Source: Actinomadura barringtoniae
GTDB lineage: Bacteria; Actinomycetota; Actinomycetes; Streptosporangiales; Streptosporangiaceae
Direction of reading: 5' to 3'
Length of the DNA stretch: 64,000 nt
Assembly (NCBI RefSeq): GCF_017573505.1
Contig: NZ_JAGEOJ010000015.1
Coordinates: 248,001-312,000 of the forward strand
Positions 33,871 through 43,343 of this stretch are shown here, in pieces; the first letter of the stretch is position 1, and the number at the start of each line of letters is the position of its first letter. The position numbers and the translations under genes were made by a program. The notes under the pieces are model-generated. The model saw nothing but the letters and a program-made list of their open reading frames with translations. It was not told the origin of the DNA and made no database searches.

Positions 33871-35700
33871 CTTGGCGAGGTTGCGGGGCTGGTCGACGTC
33901 GTGGCCCTTGGCGGTGGCCAGTTCGCACGCGAACACCTGCAGCGGAACGGTGGTCACCAGGGGCTGCAGCAGCGTCGGTACGGCGGGGACGCTGATCAGG
34001 GTGTCGGCGTACGGGGCGACGGAGGTGTCGCCGTCCTCGGCGATCACGATGGTGCGGGCGCCGCGGGCGCGGATCTCCTGGATGTTGGAGACGATCTTGT
34101 CGTGCAGGACGTCACGGGCGCGCGGCGGGACGACCACGATGACCGGCAGGCCCTCCTCGATCAGCGCGATCGGGCCGTGCTTCAGCTCACCGGCGGCGAA
34201 GCCCTCGGCGTGCATGTACGCCAGTTCCTTGAGCTTCAGCGCGCCCTCCAGCGCCACCGGGAAGCCCACGTGGCGGCCGAGGAACAGCACACTCTTCTCG
34301 CCCGCCAGCGACCGGGCCAGCTCGCGCACCGGCTCCATGGTCTCCAGGACCTTCTCCACCTTCTCCGGCATCGCCGCGAGCAGCTGGACCATGGCGAAGA
34401 CCTCGTCGCCCCACTTGGTCCCGCGGACCTGGGCCAGGTAGAGCGCGATCAGGTAGACCGCGACGAGCTGGGTGAGGAACGCCTTGGTGGAGGCGACCGC
34501 GATCTCCGGCCCGGCGTGGGTGTAGAGCACGCCGTCGCACTCGCGCGGCAGCGTGGAGCCGTTCACGTTGCAGATGCCGAGCAGCTTGGCGTGCTGCTCG
34601 CGGGCGTGCCGGACGGCCATCAGCGCGTCCATCGTCTCGCCCGACTGGGAGATCGCGATCACCAGCGTGGTGCGGCTGAGGATCGGGTCCCGGTAGCGGA
34701 ACTCGCTGGCCAGCTCGACCTCGCAGGGCAGCCCGGCCCAGTGCTCGATGGCGTACTTGGCGATCAGGCCCGCGTGGTACGACGTGCCGCACGCCACGAT
34801 GATGATCTTGTCGACCTCGCGGAGCTCCTCGTCGGTGATCCGCATCTCGTCGAGGGTGAGGCGCCCGTCGGTGCCGATCCGGCCGAGGAGGGTGTCGGCG
34901 ACCGCCCGCGGCTGCTCGGCGATCTCCTTCAGCATGAAGTAGTCGTAGCCGCCCTTCTCGGCGGCCGACACGTCCCAGTCGACGTGGTACTCCTTGACCT
35001 CGGCGGGCTTGCCGTCGAAGTCGGTGACCGTCACGCCGTCCCGGCGCAGCTCCACGACCTGGTCCTGGCCGAGCTCCATGGCGTTGCGGGTGTGCGCGAT
35101 GAACGCGGAGACGTCGCTGGCCAGGAAGTTCTCGCCCTCGCCGAGCCCGACCACCAGCGGCGAGTTGCGGCGGGCGCCCACGACCGTGTCGGGGTCCCCG
35201 GCCTCCATCGCCACCAGCGTGAACGCGCCCTCCAGGCGGCGGCAGACCCGCCGCAGCGCCTCGGGCAGCGCGGCGCCGTCCTTGATCTCCTCCTCCAGGA
35301 GGTGCGCCACGGCCTCGGTGTCGGTGTCGGACACCAGCTCGTGGCCCCGCTCCTCCAGCTCGGCACGCAGGGCGGCGAAGTTCTCGATGATCCCGTTGTG
35401 GATCACCGCGACGGTGCCGCCGCAGCCGGTGTGGGGGTGGGCGTTGCGGTCGTTCGGCGCCCCGTGCGTCGCCCAGCGGGTGTGCCCCATGCCGAGCGTG
35501 CTGCCCGCCGGTGGAGGCTCCTCCGCCAGGGCGTTGCGCAGGTTGACCAGCTTGCCCGCGCGTTTGGCCGTCGCCAGCTCGCCGTCCGCTAGCAGGGCCA
35601 CCCCGGCCGAGTCGTAGCCGCGGTATTCCAGCCGCGCCAGGCCGTCGACCACGACGTCCACCGCCGGCTTCGAACCGACGTAACCCACGATTCCACACAT
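33853..35700 (-). CDS. glmS: glutamine-fructose-6-phosphate aminotransferase (isomerizing)
   Basis: A 615-residue enzyme making glucosamine 6-phosphate for peptidoglycan. The N-terminal glutaminase domain starts MCGIVGYVG with the catalytic Cys2 exposed after Met removal; GHTRWATHG and NSPLVVG follow. Two SIS sugar-isomerase domains hold ACGTSYHAG and ISQSGET, and the C-terminus ends NLAKSVTVE as expected. It feeds glmM, encoded 10 kb to the right. Divergent from coaA by 123 bp; no glmS ribozyme was seen upstream. Confidence 0.97.
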   Translation of the reverse strand: MCGIVGYVGSKPAVDVVVDGLARLEYRGYDSAGVALLADGELATAKRAGKLVNLRNALAEEPPPAGSTLGMGHTRWATHGAPNDRNAHPHTGCGGTVAVIHNGIIENFAALRAELEERGHELVSDTDTEAVAHLLEEEIKDGAALPEALRRVCRRLEGAFTLVAMEAGDPDTVVGARRNSPLVVGLGEGENFLASDVSAFIAHTRNAMELGQDQVVELRRDGVTVTDFDGKPAEVKEYHVDWDVSAAEKGGYDYFMLKEIAEQPRAVADTLLGRIGTDGRLTLDEMRITDEELREVDKIIIVACGTSYHAGLIAKYAIEHWAGLPCEVELASEFRYRDPILSRTTLVIAISQSGETMDALMAVRHAREQHAKLLGICNVNGSTLPRECDGVLYTHAGPEIAVASTKAFLTQLVAVYLIALYLAQVRGTKWGDEVFAMVQLLAAMPEKVEKVLETMEPVRELARSLAGEKSVLFLGRHVGFPVALEGALKLKELAYMHAEGFAAGELKHGPIALIEEGLPVIVVVPPRARDVLHDKIVSNIQEIRARGARTIVIAEDGDTSVAPYADTLISVPAVPTLLQPLVTTVPLQVFACELATAKGHDVDQPRNLAKSVTVE

Positions 35701-35810
35701 GGCGGCAAGCCTATTAGCTCCCGTGACCCGGGACCTACCTGCAAGCGTCGTAGGCGGGTGGCTATAGCGTTGACGCTCAGCAAACTCCCAGAAACGACTG
35801 CACCACTGGT

Positions 35811-35816
35811 TACTGT
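35811..35816 (+). promoter_or_regulatory. -10 box of a probable leaderless coaA promoter
   Basis: TACTGT ends seven bases before the coaA ATG at 35824, which lacks a ribosome binding site. Confidence 0.5.
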
Positions 35817-35823
35817 TCACCCC

Positions 35824-36762
35824 ATGACGAGCGGATGGGACAGCGTGCCGAGCCCTTATGTGGAACTCTCGCGCGACGCCTGGCGGGCGCTCCGCGAGAA
35901 CACCCCGCTGCCCCTGACGCACGGGGAACTGGACGCCCTGCGCGGCCTCAAGGACCCGATCGACATCACCGAGGTCGAAGAGGTCTACCTGCCGCTTTCG
36001 CGGCTGCTGAACCTCTTCTTCCTCTCCGACGGGGGCCTGCGGGACACCGTCAGCGGGTTCCTGGGCGAGCCCGTCCAGCCGACCCCGTTCATCATCGGCG
36101 TGGCGGGCAGCGTCGCGGTCGGCAAGTCCACCACGTCCCGCCTGCTGCGGACCCTGCTGGCGCGCTGGCCCGAGCACCCGAGCGTGGAGCTGGTCACCAC
36201 CGACAGCTTCCTGCACCCGAACGCCGTCCTGGCCGAACGCGGGATCATGGACCGCAAGGGCTTCCCGGAGTCCTACGACCGCCGGGCGTTGGTCCGCTTC
36301 GTCTCGGAGATCAAGGCGGGGGCGGAGGAGGTGTCCATCCCGATCTACTCCCACCTGGAGTACGACATCGTCCCCGGGGCCCGCCAGACCGTCCGCCGCC
36401 CCGACATCCTGATCGTCGAGGGTCTGAACGTCCTCCAGGCCCCGCCCGCCGGCTCCCTCGGCGTGTCGGACTTCTTCGACTTCTCGATCTACGTGGACGC
36501 CCGGGTCGAGGACATCCGCCAGTGGTACGTGGAGCGCCTGTTCGCCCTGCGCCGCACCGCGTTCGCCGACCCCCGCTCCTACTTCCACAAGTACGCCCAG
36601 CTCGACGAGGACGAGGCCGCCGCGTTCGCCCAGCGCGTCTGGCGGGACGTCAACGAGATCAACCTGGTCTCCAACATCCTCCCGACCCGCGCCCGCGCCA
36701 CCCTGGTCCTCCACAAGGGCCGCGACCACGCCGTAGAGAAGATGCGCCTCCGCCGCATCTGA
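35824..36762 (+). CDS. coaA: pantothenate kinase, type I
   Basis: A 312-residue kinase catalysing the first step of coenzyme A synthesis. The P-loop is GVAGSVAVGKSTTSR, with TTDSFLHPN, KGFPESYD and IYSHLEYDIV, the pantothenate-site segments of bacterial CoaA, and HKYAQLDEDEA near the end. ATG at 35824 is supported by family length and the leaderless -10 box. It is divergent from glmS and followed, 92 bp later, by a sigma-like membrane protein gene. Confidence 0.96.
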   Translation: MTSGWDSVPSPYVELSRDAWRALRENTPLPLTHGELDALRGLKDPIDITEVEEVYLPLSRLLNLFFLSDGGLRDTVSGFLGEPVQPTPFIIGVAGSVAVGKSTTSRLLRTLLARWPEHPSVELVTTDSFLHPNAVLAERGIMDRKGFPESYDRRALVRFVSEIKAGAEEVSIPIYSHLEYDIVPGARQTVRRPDILIVEGLNVLQAPPAGSLGVSDFFDFSIYVDARVEDIRQWYVERLFALRRTAFADPRSYFHKYAQLDEDEAAAFAQRVWRDVNEINLVSNILPTRARATLVLHKGRDHAVEKMRLRRI

Positions 36763-36854
36763 GGCCGCCGTTCAGAACGTTCACGCACCTGATCGATCCC
36801 GTGCCGTTATCCGGCGCGTTCACAATCGAGTCAGGCAGCGTGGAGGTGAGCTCG

Positions 36855-38600
36855 GTGCGAGCGGCCGTCCTGATGACCATGCGACGCCAGTACGCCGATC
36901 TCGTGCGGCTGGCCTATCTGGCGCTGGACGATGGCCGCACCCCCGCCGCCGACCTCCTGACGACCGCTCGCCATGCCGTACGCCAGGCGGCCCGCGCCAC
37001 CAACTCCCCCGCGTACGCCCGCCTGCGGCACCGGCTGATCGTCGACATCCTCACCACCGCGCCCCGCCACCGCCCAGGCCCGCTGTTCTTCGAGCCCGCG
37101 CCCGACGAGCCCGGCCCCGTACGCGAGCAGGTCAGGCGCCTCTCCCACCACGAACGCCTGGTCTACCTCCTCTGCCGCCTGGAGGACCTCACCGCCCCCG
37201 AGGCCGCCGCCGAACTGGCCGACCACCTCCTGGTGAACGCGTGGGACGTCGACCGCACGCTCCAGGACATCGACGCCGCCACCGACCTGGACGCACAAGC
37301 CCAGCGCGCCGAACTCCGCGCCTTCGACCCGACCCTCGTACGGCTCCGCCCGCCGCCGGCCCTCTCCAGGCGCGGCCGGACGGCCATCGTCCTTGCGATC
37401 GTGGCTGTAGCGATCGTGAGCTTCCTCTCGTACGGCCGCTACACCACCAGCGGCAAGGCAGGCGACCCGGTCACCGTCGCCGCCAACGTCTGGCGCCGCG
37501 GCTACGCCCCGTCCCTCAATGACTGGCCGACCCAGGGCGCCCAGCGCGGCGACCGCGCCCTCCTCCGCCGCGCCGCCCAGGCCTGGCGCAACGACCGCCG
37601 CGACCCGCCGCTCGGCCCGGTCTCGATCATGTACGCGGGGAACGTCGACGACGCCACCGTCGTGATCATGCACGACGCCCCCGGCACCCGCGACAGCCCG
37701 ATGGTCGCCCAGTACTTCGAACGCCGCCTCTCCCGCGGCGTGGAGTCGATCCGCGGCCTCGGCATCGACAGCGGCCAGTTCATCATGATCGGCACCACCT
37801 GGCGTTACCTCGTGCCGCCCTGGATCAGCGACATCTCCGCCGCGCTGCCCCTGCTCTCCAAGCCGTACTGGCACCCGGTCGGCGTCCGCGACGGCGTCAC
37901 CGACCGGCTGCCCTGGCGCTGGTTCGACCCCGACTGCCAGACGTACATGGTCTTCCAGATGCAGTACCGCCCGGCCCCGCTCCCGCCGCGCAAGATCACC
38001 CTGTTCGCCAGCCCCACCCCCGAGTCCGGCACCCCGCTGATCTGGTTCCGCGACCCCGACCCGCACCGCGAGGGCACCGGCTTCACCGGCGAACCAGGCC
38101 AGTGGGCCACCATCCGCGCGGTCGCCTGCGAGTCCGTGACGTCCCTCAGCGACGTCGGCGACCTGCGCGTGGGCCGCCTCTGGTCCGGCGACCTCCCCGA
38201 CGACGGCGGCCGCGCGACCCTCACCTCGATCGACGTCTCCGTCCCCTGGGGAACGACCGGGACCGCGTTCCTCATCGGCGAGGACGGCCGCGTCCTCACC
38301 GGCGGCGGCACCACCAACAGCGACTACGCCTCGGCCGCCGACGCCATAGCGGGCACGGTCTGGTGGCGTTCATCCTCCCGCTGGCACGTCATCGCCGCCG
38401 CGGGCCCCGGCATCGCCGCCCTCAAGGTCGTCGGCGAGCTGGGCGAACAGGAAGCCCGCCGCCGCGACGGCTCCGGCACCCTCCTGATCGCGACGGGCCC
38501 CTCCGTCCACGGCAAGAGCCCCCAGCTCACCCGCCTCCCGGTCGTCCGCGTGATCGTCTACGAACCCGACGGCGACCGCACCCTCATCGACCCGGGCTGA
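36855..38600 (+). CDS. sigma-factor-like membrane protein of unknown function
   Basis: A 581-residue protein. The first 160 residues resemble a degenerate ECF sigma factor: YADLVRLAYLALDD recalls region 2 and HHERLVYLLCRLEDLTAPEAAAEL recalls region 4.2, but key DNA-binding residues are unclear. One transmembrane helix lies at about 178-198, and some 380 residues follow outside the cell without recognised motifs. GTG start chosen because GGAGGTGA lies six bases upstream. It could be a membrane-tethered regulator or a sensor. It is probably co-transcribed with coaA. The gene ends three bases from a convergent ABC permease. Confidence 0.72.
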   Translation: MRAAVLMTMRRQYADLVRLAYLALDDGRTPAADLLTTARHAVRQAARATNSPAYARLRHRLIVDILTTAPRHRPGPLFFEPAPDEPGPVREQVRRLSHHERLVYLLCRLEDLTAPEAAAELADHLLVNAWDVDRTLQDIDAATDLDAQAQRAELRAFDPTLVRLRPPPALSRRGRTAIVLAIVAVAIVSFLSYGRYTTSGKAGDPVTVAANVWRRGYAPSLNDWPTQGAQRGDRALLRRAAQAWRNDRRDPPLGPVSIMYAGNVDDATVVIMHDAPGTRDSPMVAQYFERRLSRGVESIRGLGIDSGQFIMIGTTWRYLVPPWISDISAALPLLSKPYWHPVGVRDGVTDRLPWRWFDPDCQTYMVFQMQYRPAPLPPRKITLFASPTPESGTPLIWFRDPDPHREGTGFTGEPGQWATIRAVACESVTSLSDVGDLRVGRLWSGDLPDDGGRATLTSIDVSVPWGTTGTAFLIGEDGRVLTGGGTTNSDYASAADAIAGTVWWRSSSRWHVIAAAGPGIAALKVVGELGEQEARRRDGSGTLLIATGPSVHGKSPQLTRLPVVRVIVYEPDGDRTLIDPG

Positions 38601-38603
38601 CGA

Positions 38604-39320
38604 TCACTCGGCGCTGGCGACCGAGAGGCTGCGGAGGCGCATCGAGGCGAACGAGGCGCCCAAAGCCGTCACCAGGACCAGGAGACCGATGGCCACGGGG
38701 AGGTCGACCGTGGACTTGACCGGGCTGGCCTCGGTGAGGGCGTCGGTGACCGAGAGGGCCCACTGCTGCACGGACGCGGACTTGGCGCCCGGGGCGAAGT
38801 TGCCGAGCAGGATCTCCCAGACCAGGACGTACAGCAGGCCGATCGCGACGGCGTTCCTGCTGACGACGGCCAGGGCGACGAAGATGGCGCTGTAGGTGGC
38901 CCCGCCGACGAGGACGCCGATGGTGAATGCCGAGGTGATCTGCGCGGTGTTGCCCGCCATGATGATCCCGGTCAGCAGCACGGGGATCACCGCGAACAGG
39001 ATCACCAGCACGTAGGCGACCGCGAGCTTGGTCATCACGATGACCGGGCGCGGGATCGGCTTGGTCAGGATGTACATGATCTGGCCGTCGTCGATCTCGG
39101 GCCCGATCACGCCGGTCCCGGCGATCAGGGCCAGCAGCGGCAGCAGCGTCGCCAGCCCGAAGCGCTGCAGGACGTTCGCCGAGGTGTCCAGGTCGTGGTA
39201 GTCGGTGATGCGCAGCGCGGCGGCCAGCACCAGCAGGATGAGCGGCAGGCCGAGCAGCAGGAGCGCGCGCCGCCGCCCGAGCATGGCCCGGAACGTGATC
39301 ATCGCGATGGTCGGGTTCAT
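38604..39320 (-). CDS. ABC-2 type exporter permease
   Basis: A 238-residue permease with six hydrophobic segments and the ABC-2 loop IGPEIDDGQIMYILTKPIPRPVIVMTKL. Its start overlaps the stop of the ATPase upstream by four bases. It is the last gene of the four-gene unit 42206-38604. Confidence 0.88.
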   Translation of the reverse strand: MNPTIAMITFRAMLGRRRALLLLGLPLILLVLAAALRITDYHDLDTSANVLQRFGLATLLPLLALIAGTGVIGPEIDDGQIMYILTKPIPRPVIVMTKLAVAYVLVILFAVIPVLLTGIIMAGNTAQITSAFTIGVLVGGATYSAIFVALAVVSRNAVAIGLLYVLVWEILLGNFAPGAKSASVQQWALSVTDALTEASPVKSTVDLPVAIGLLVLVTALGASFASMRLRSLSVASAE

Positions 39321-40228
39321 TTGGCCACCAGGTAGGAGAAGACGCTCTCGAGGCTCTCGTCGGCCGGGGAGACCTCGAAGAGGCGGACCTTGGAGTCGCG
39401 GGCCACCTGCGGGAGCAGCCAGGTGAAGCGCTGGAAGTCGGTCGCCTCGATCTTCAGGCCCTTGTCGGTCAGCTGCACGCTGCCGGCCGAGCCGTCGGCG
39501 ATGATCGCGGCGGCGAGCTTGCGGTCGTCGGTGGAACGGACGAGGAAGAGGTGGGGGCGGTCGGTCATCAGGCGGCGGATCTCGCGGAAGTCGCCGGAGG
39601 CGGCGTGGCGGCCCGCGACGATGACCTCGATCTGGCTGGCCAGGCGCTCGACCTCTTCGAGGATGTGCGAGCTGAACAGGATCGTGCGGCCCTCGGCTGC
39701 CATCTGCCGGATGAGGTCCATCAGCTGGAGGCGCTGGCGCGGGTCCATGCCGTTGAACGGCTCGTCCAGGAGGAGCACGGGCGGGTCGTGGACCAGGGCG
39801 GAGGCCATCTTGATGCGCTGCTTCATGCCCTTGGAGTAGTTGCCGATCGTGCGGTCCTGGGCGTACTCCATCTCGACGGCGGCGATGGCGCGCTTGGCGG
39901 CGGCGTTCGGGTCGGGCAGCTTGTGGAGCTTGGCCATGGCGAGGATGAACTGCTCGCCGGTCAGAAAGTCGTAGGCCGTCTCGCGCTCGGGGACCAGGCC
40001 GAGCTTGCGGTAGATCTCGGGGTTCTGCCAGAGGGGCTCGCCGTCGAGGGTGGCGGTGCCGGAGGAGGGCGCCAGGAAGCCGCCCATCATGTGGATGAGG
40101 GTCGACTTGCCGGCGCCGTTCGGGCCGAGGAGGCCCGTGACGCCGGGGCCGATGTTCATCGAGACCCCGTTGACCGCGACGACGTTGCCGTACCAGCGGG
40201 ACACGTTCTCCAGCTGCAGGACGCTCAC
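39317..40228 (-). CDS. ABC transporter ATP-binding protein
   Basis: A 303-residue ATPase with Walker A GPNGAGKSTL, signature YSKGMKQRIKMASAL, Walker B VLLLDEPFNGMDP and SSHIL H-loop. A C-terminal extension of about 80 residues follows. Overlapping ATGA junctions on both sides show strict coupling in the four-gene exporter operon. Confidence 0.93.
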   Translation of the reverse strand: MSVLQLENVSRWYGNVVAVNGVSMNIGPGVTGLLGPNGAGKSTLIHMMGGFLAPSSGTATLDGEPLWQNPEIYRKLGLVPERETAYDFLTGEQFILAMAKLHKLPDPNAAAKRAIAAVEMEYAQDRTIGNYSKGMKQRIKMASALVHDPPVLLLDEPFNGMDPRQRLQLMDLIRQMAAEGRTILFSSHILEEVERLASQIEVIVAGRHAASGDFREIRRLMTDRPHLFLVRSTDDRKLAAAIIADGSAGSVQLTDKGLKIEATDFQRFTWLLPQVARDSKVRLFEVSPADESLESVFSYLVAK

Positions 40229-41106
40229 GACAGACCCGCCTTCCGGAACCTGCGGTAGAGGACGGCGGTCGCGCCGAGCACGATGACCGCGCAGAACGCC
40301 AGCGCCACGATGCCGCCGACGACGCCGGACGGGGCGGCGGGCGAGGACAGCTCCGCGCCGAGCAGCCGCACCTGCACGATGTCGACGAGGTTGAACGGTG
40401 AGAACAGCCCGGCCCAGCCGGAGAGCGTGAAGTTGTTCGCCTGGTTCTCGGCGATGCCCTGCACGATCGCGACGACGGTGGTGCTCAGCATGTAGACGGC
40501 GATGACCGCTGCGACGCCGAGGCCGCGGCGGGGGGTGAACGCGGCGACGACCAGGCCGATCGCGGACAGGACGAGTGCGTAGATGACGCAGCCGACCAGG
40601 GCGCCGAGGTAGTGCAGCAGCTGCTTTCCGGAGTCGGGCACCTTGGAGACCAGGCCGCCGACGTACAGGACCGTGATCGGCACGGCGAGCAGCGCGAAGA
40701 GCGCGCTCGCCATCGCGCCGAGCTTGGCGAGCACGAAGTCCAGGTGGTCGACCGGCCGGGAGAAGTAGAGCGGCACGACGTGGAAGCGGATCTCGCGGGA
40801 CGCCAGCACCGGGGCCTGCGCCGCCAGGAAGATCGCGACGATCACCTGCAGCAGGTTGGCGTACGAGGAGTAGCGGATCAGCGCGTCGGGCTGCTTGGCG
40901 ATCCCGACGGCGGCCACGCTGCCCGCCGCGGGCACCAGCATGATGGCCGCGACCAGGAACGGCATCACCTTGGCGCGGGCGGGCCTGCCCAGGCCGTACG
41001 CGGCGCGCAGGTTGTGCACGAAGAGGGAGCGCAGGACGTACGCGCGTCCCTGCCGCCGCCCCTCGTAGTGGCGGTAGCCGATGTCGTGGATGGTGCTCGT
41101 GCTCAT
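40225..41106 (-). CDS. ABC-2 type exporter permease
   Basis: A 293-residue membrane protein starting MSTSTIHDIGYRHYEG, a motif common in actinobacterial ABC-2 permeases. Six transmembrane segments follow, with the loop SREIRFHVVPLYFSRPVDHLDFVLAKL between TM2 and TM3. It partners with the ATPase immediately upstream (four-base overlap). Confidence 0.88.
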   Translation of the reverse strand: MSTSTIHDIGYRHYEGRRQGRAYVLRSLFVHNLRAAYGLGRPARAKVMPFLVAAIMLVPAAGSVAAVGIAKQPDALIRYSSYANLLQVIVAIFLAAQAPVLASREIRFHVVPLYFSRPVDHLDFVLAKLGAMASALFALLAVPITVLYVGGLVSKVPDSGKQLLHYLGALVGCVIYALVLSAIGLVVAAFTPRRGLGVAAVIAVYMLSTTVVAIVQGIAENQANNFTLSGWAGLFSPFNLVDIVQVRLLGAELSSPAAPSGVVGGIVALAFCAVIVLGATAVLYRRFRKAGLS

Positions 41107-42206
41107 GACTGCGCCCCTCCCTGCGGTCCCGGGGCCGGCGGCCCGGCGGGAGGTGGCCCGGCGGGTGGTCCGGCGGGTGGTCCGGCGGGTGGGCCTGCGG
41201 GCATCGCGCCTGGCGGCTGGCCTGCGAACGATGGTCCGGCGGGCATCGCGCCGGGGGGCTGGTCCGCGAAGGGCGGTCCGGGCGGCATGCCCGGGGGCGG
41301 CGGGCCCGCGGGGGCGGCGGCGAAGACCTCTTCGATGTGGTGGCGGCGCTGTTCCAGGCGGATCAGCCTCAGCTCCAGCTCGGCGACGCCGTCGCGGATG
41401 AGGTCGTAGGTCGCCTCGTCGGCGATGTCGACGACCAGGAAGCGGCCCTCGGGGCGTACGGAGACGCCCTGGTCGAACAGCTTCTGCCCGAGCAGGTCGC
41501 GGCCCTCGTCGACCTCGACGGTCAGCACGCCGCTGGCCTCGGTGTAGGCCTCGACGGCCTGCGAGCGCAGCAGCTTGCCGCCGTCGATGATGACGACGTG
41601 GTCGCAGACCCGTTCCAGCTCGCCGAGCAGGTGGGAGGTGACCAGCACGCTGATGCCGAACTCGGCGCCGATGCGGCGGATGAGGTCGAGCATCTCGTCG
41701 CGGCCGGCCGGGTCCAGGCCGTTGGTCGGCTCGTCCAGGAAGACCAGCTGCGGGTCGTGCACGAGCGCCTGGGCCAGCTTGACCCGCTGCTTCATGCCGG
41801 TCGAGTAGCCGCCGATGGGCCGGTAGCGCTCCTCGTACAGCCCGACGTGCCGCAGGGTGTCGGCGGCGCGCTCGCGGGCGGCGGTCGGCGGCAGCCCGCA
41901 CATGCGGGCCATGTGCACGACGAACTCGGTGGCGGAGACGTCCGGCGGGAGGCAGTCGTACTCGGGCATGAACCCGACGCTCTCGCGGATCCGCAGGCCC
42001 TCGCGGGCGATGTCGAGGCCGAGCACGGTGGCCCGGCCCGTCGTGGGGGGTTGCAGGCCCAGGAGGATCTTGATGAGGGTCGACTTGCCGGCGCCGTTGG
42101 CGCCGACCAGGCCGACGACCCCGGGCTCCACGGACACCGAGAGGTCGTCCAGGGCGGTCACCCTGGGGAACCTCATCGTCAGCCCCTCGGTGGCGATGAT
42201 CGGCAT
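41103..42206 (-). CDS. ABC transporter ATP-binding protein with Pro-rich tail
   Basis: A 367-residue ATPase heading the four-gene exporter operon. It has Walker A GANGAGKSTL, YSTGMKQRVKLAQAL, Walker B VFLDEPTNGLDP and SHLLGELERV. After residue about 300 a 65-residue tail of Pro-Pro-Ala-Gly and Gly-Gln/Asp-Pro-Pro-Gly-Ala-Met units follows, encoded by tandem repeats of 12 and 48 bp at about 41115-41310. The tail is unusual for the family and might mediate interactions. Confidence 0.93.
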   Translation of the reverse strand: MPIIATEGLTMRFPRVTALDDLSVSVEPGVVGLVGANGAGKSTLIKILLGLQPPTTGRATVLGLDIAREGLRIRESVGFMPEYDCLPPDVSATEFVVHMARMCGLPPTAARERAADTLRHVGLYEERYRPIGGYSTGMKQRVKLAQALVHDPQLVFLDEPTNGLDPAGRDEMLDLIRRIGAEFGISVLVTSHLLGELERVCDHVVIIDGGKLLRSQAVEAYTEASGVLTVEVDEGRDLLGQKLFDQGVSVRPEGRFLVVDIADEATYDLIRDGVAELELRLIRLEQRRHHIEEVFAAAPAGPPPPGMPPGPPFADQPPGAMPAGPSFAGQPPGAMPAGPPAGPPAGPPAGPPPAGPPAPGPQGGAQS

Positions 42207-42243
42207 ACCTCGAACCTAGTGGCTGGCGGGCTTGAACACCTCA

Positions 42244-42266
42244 CCCTCAGGTTCTAGGCCTGAGGG
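42244..42266. terminator. short hairpin at the 3' end of the DUF389 gene
   Basis: CCCTCAGG (42244-42251) pairs with CCTGAGGG (42259-42266) around a 7-nt loop; it overlaps the DUF389 stop codon. Weak terminator or coincidence. Confidence 0.4.
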
Positions 42267-43212
42267 CTACCCTCCCCCTCCTGCGGAGTACGGCCTTCCA
42301 CACCGCCCGTTGTACGAGCAGGGTCACGACGCCCGCGATGAGCATGCCCGCGATGTTCACCGCGAGCTGCAGCAGCGACCCGCGGATCTCGTCGGTGTAG
42401 CCGAGCGCGAGCGCGACGGCCAGGTTGCCCGCGGCCGGAACGGTCGTCACCGAGATGAAGACGCCGACCAGCGGCGAGGACTTGGCGGCGGTCAGCGACA
42501 GCACGCCGGCGACCCCGGCCAGCAGCGCGACGATGAACGACCAGCGGTCCGGGCTGTAGATGAACGCGGTGAGCGGGCGCGGCTTGTCGAGCATCCCCGG
42601 CTCGATCACGCCGATCCACTCGCTGACCTCGGCGCACACGTAGGTGATGACGATGGCGATGGTGAAGCCGACGACCAGGTTGCGCGCGGCGGTCCAGATG
42701 AGGCGCCCGCGCCCCAGCATGAGGCCGAAACAGATGGCGGCGATCGCGGCGAACTCCGGGCCGAGCACCATCGCGCCGATCACCAGGATCGGCGAGTCGA
42801 TGAGCGCCGCGATGCCCGCCAGCTGGGTGGCGAGCGCGAGGAACGCCAGGAACGCCCAGGACAGCCGGGAGTCGTCCTCGACCCGGCGTTCGAGCTCCTC
42901 CCACACCACCGCGTCGTCGCCGTAGCCGGGCGCGGCCTCCTCGGCGCGGTCGGCCGAGGCCGACAGCGACAGGTCGAGCTGCTCGAACGAGATCGCGCCG
43001 TCCTGGTCGACGCGCAGGTCCTGCAGCGCCTCGATGACCTCGTTCGCCGCCTCCCGCGCCACGTCGCTCATGACCACGTCGCCCTCCGGCTCGCGCGCGG
43101 CGCCCGGGATCACGACCACGTTGGTGGCCCCGGCGCAGTCGGCGAGGGCGGCGCAGACCTGGTCGGTACGGTCGGCCGGGACGATCGCTCTAAGGTGCAG
43201 CACCCTGCTCAT
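42247..43212 (-). CDS. DUF389 family membrane protein
   Basis: A 321-residue protein. The first 110 residues form a cytoplasmic ferredoxin-like domain (VLHLRAIVPADRTDQVCAAL); about six transmembrane helices follow with the DUF389 signature SPILVIGAMVLGPEFAAIAA and SPLVGVFISVTTVPAAGNLAV. DUF389 proteins are widespread and functionally unassigned. The gene is 40 bp upstream of the ABC operon but on the same strand, so cotranscription is possible. Confidence 0.88.
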   Translation of the reverse strand: MSRVLHLRAIVPADRTDQVCAALADCAGATNVVVIPGAAREPEGDVVMSDVAREAANEVIEALQDLRVDQDGAISFEQLDLSLSASADRAEEAAPGYGDDAVVWEELERRVEDDSRLSWAFLAFLALATQLAGIAALIDSPILVIGAMVLGPEFAAIAAICFGLMLGRGRLIWTAARNLVVGFTIAIVITYVCAEVSEWIGVIEPGMLDKPRPLTAFIYSPDRWSFIVALLAGVAGVLSLTAAKSSPLVGVFISVTTVPAAGNLAVALALGYTDEIRGSLLQLAVNIAGMLIAGVVTLLVQRAVWKAVLRRRGRVALRPRT

Positions 43213-43343
43213 GCTGCCGTAACCAGCGCGTTAAGGCGCGTCGCCGTTCCCCGCGGCGGTCAGGCCACTAATGTGTGGCCGTTTGCGCGCGACAAAGCGG
43301 GCATATGGCATCAGTCCAACAGAACGAACAGAACGGTGGCGGC

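Noticed and set aside
33853..36729. Extended glmS reading frame starting opposite coaA
   Set aside because: The extra 340 codons are antisense to coaA; the true start is the MCGIVGYVG codon at 35700, whose Cys2 must be N-terminal for catalysis.
35835..36854. Upstream in-frame extension of the sigma-like protein through coaA
   Set aside because: It overlaps coaA in another frame and lacks coding character; the GTG with GGAGGTGA at 36855 is the credible start.
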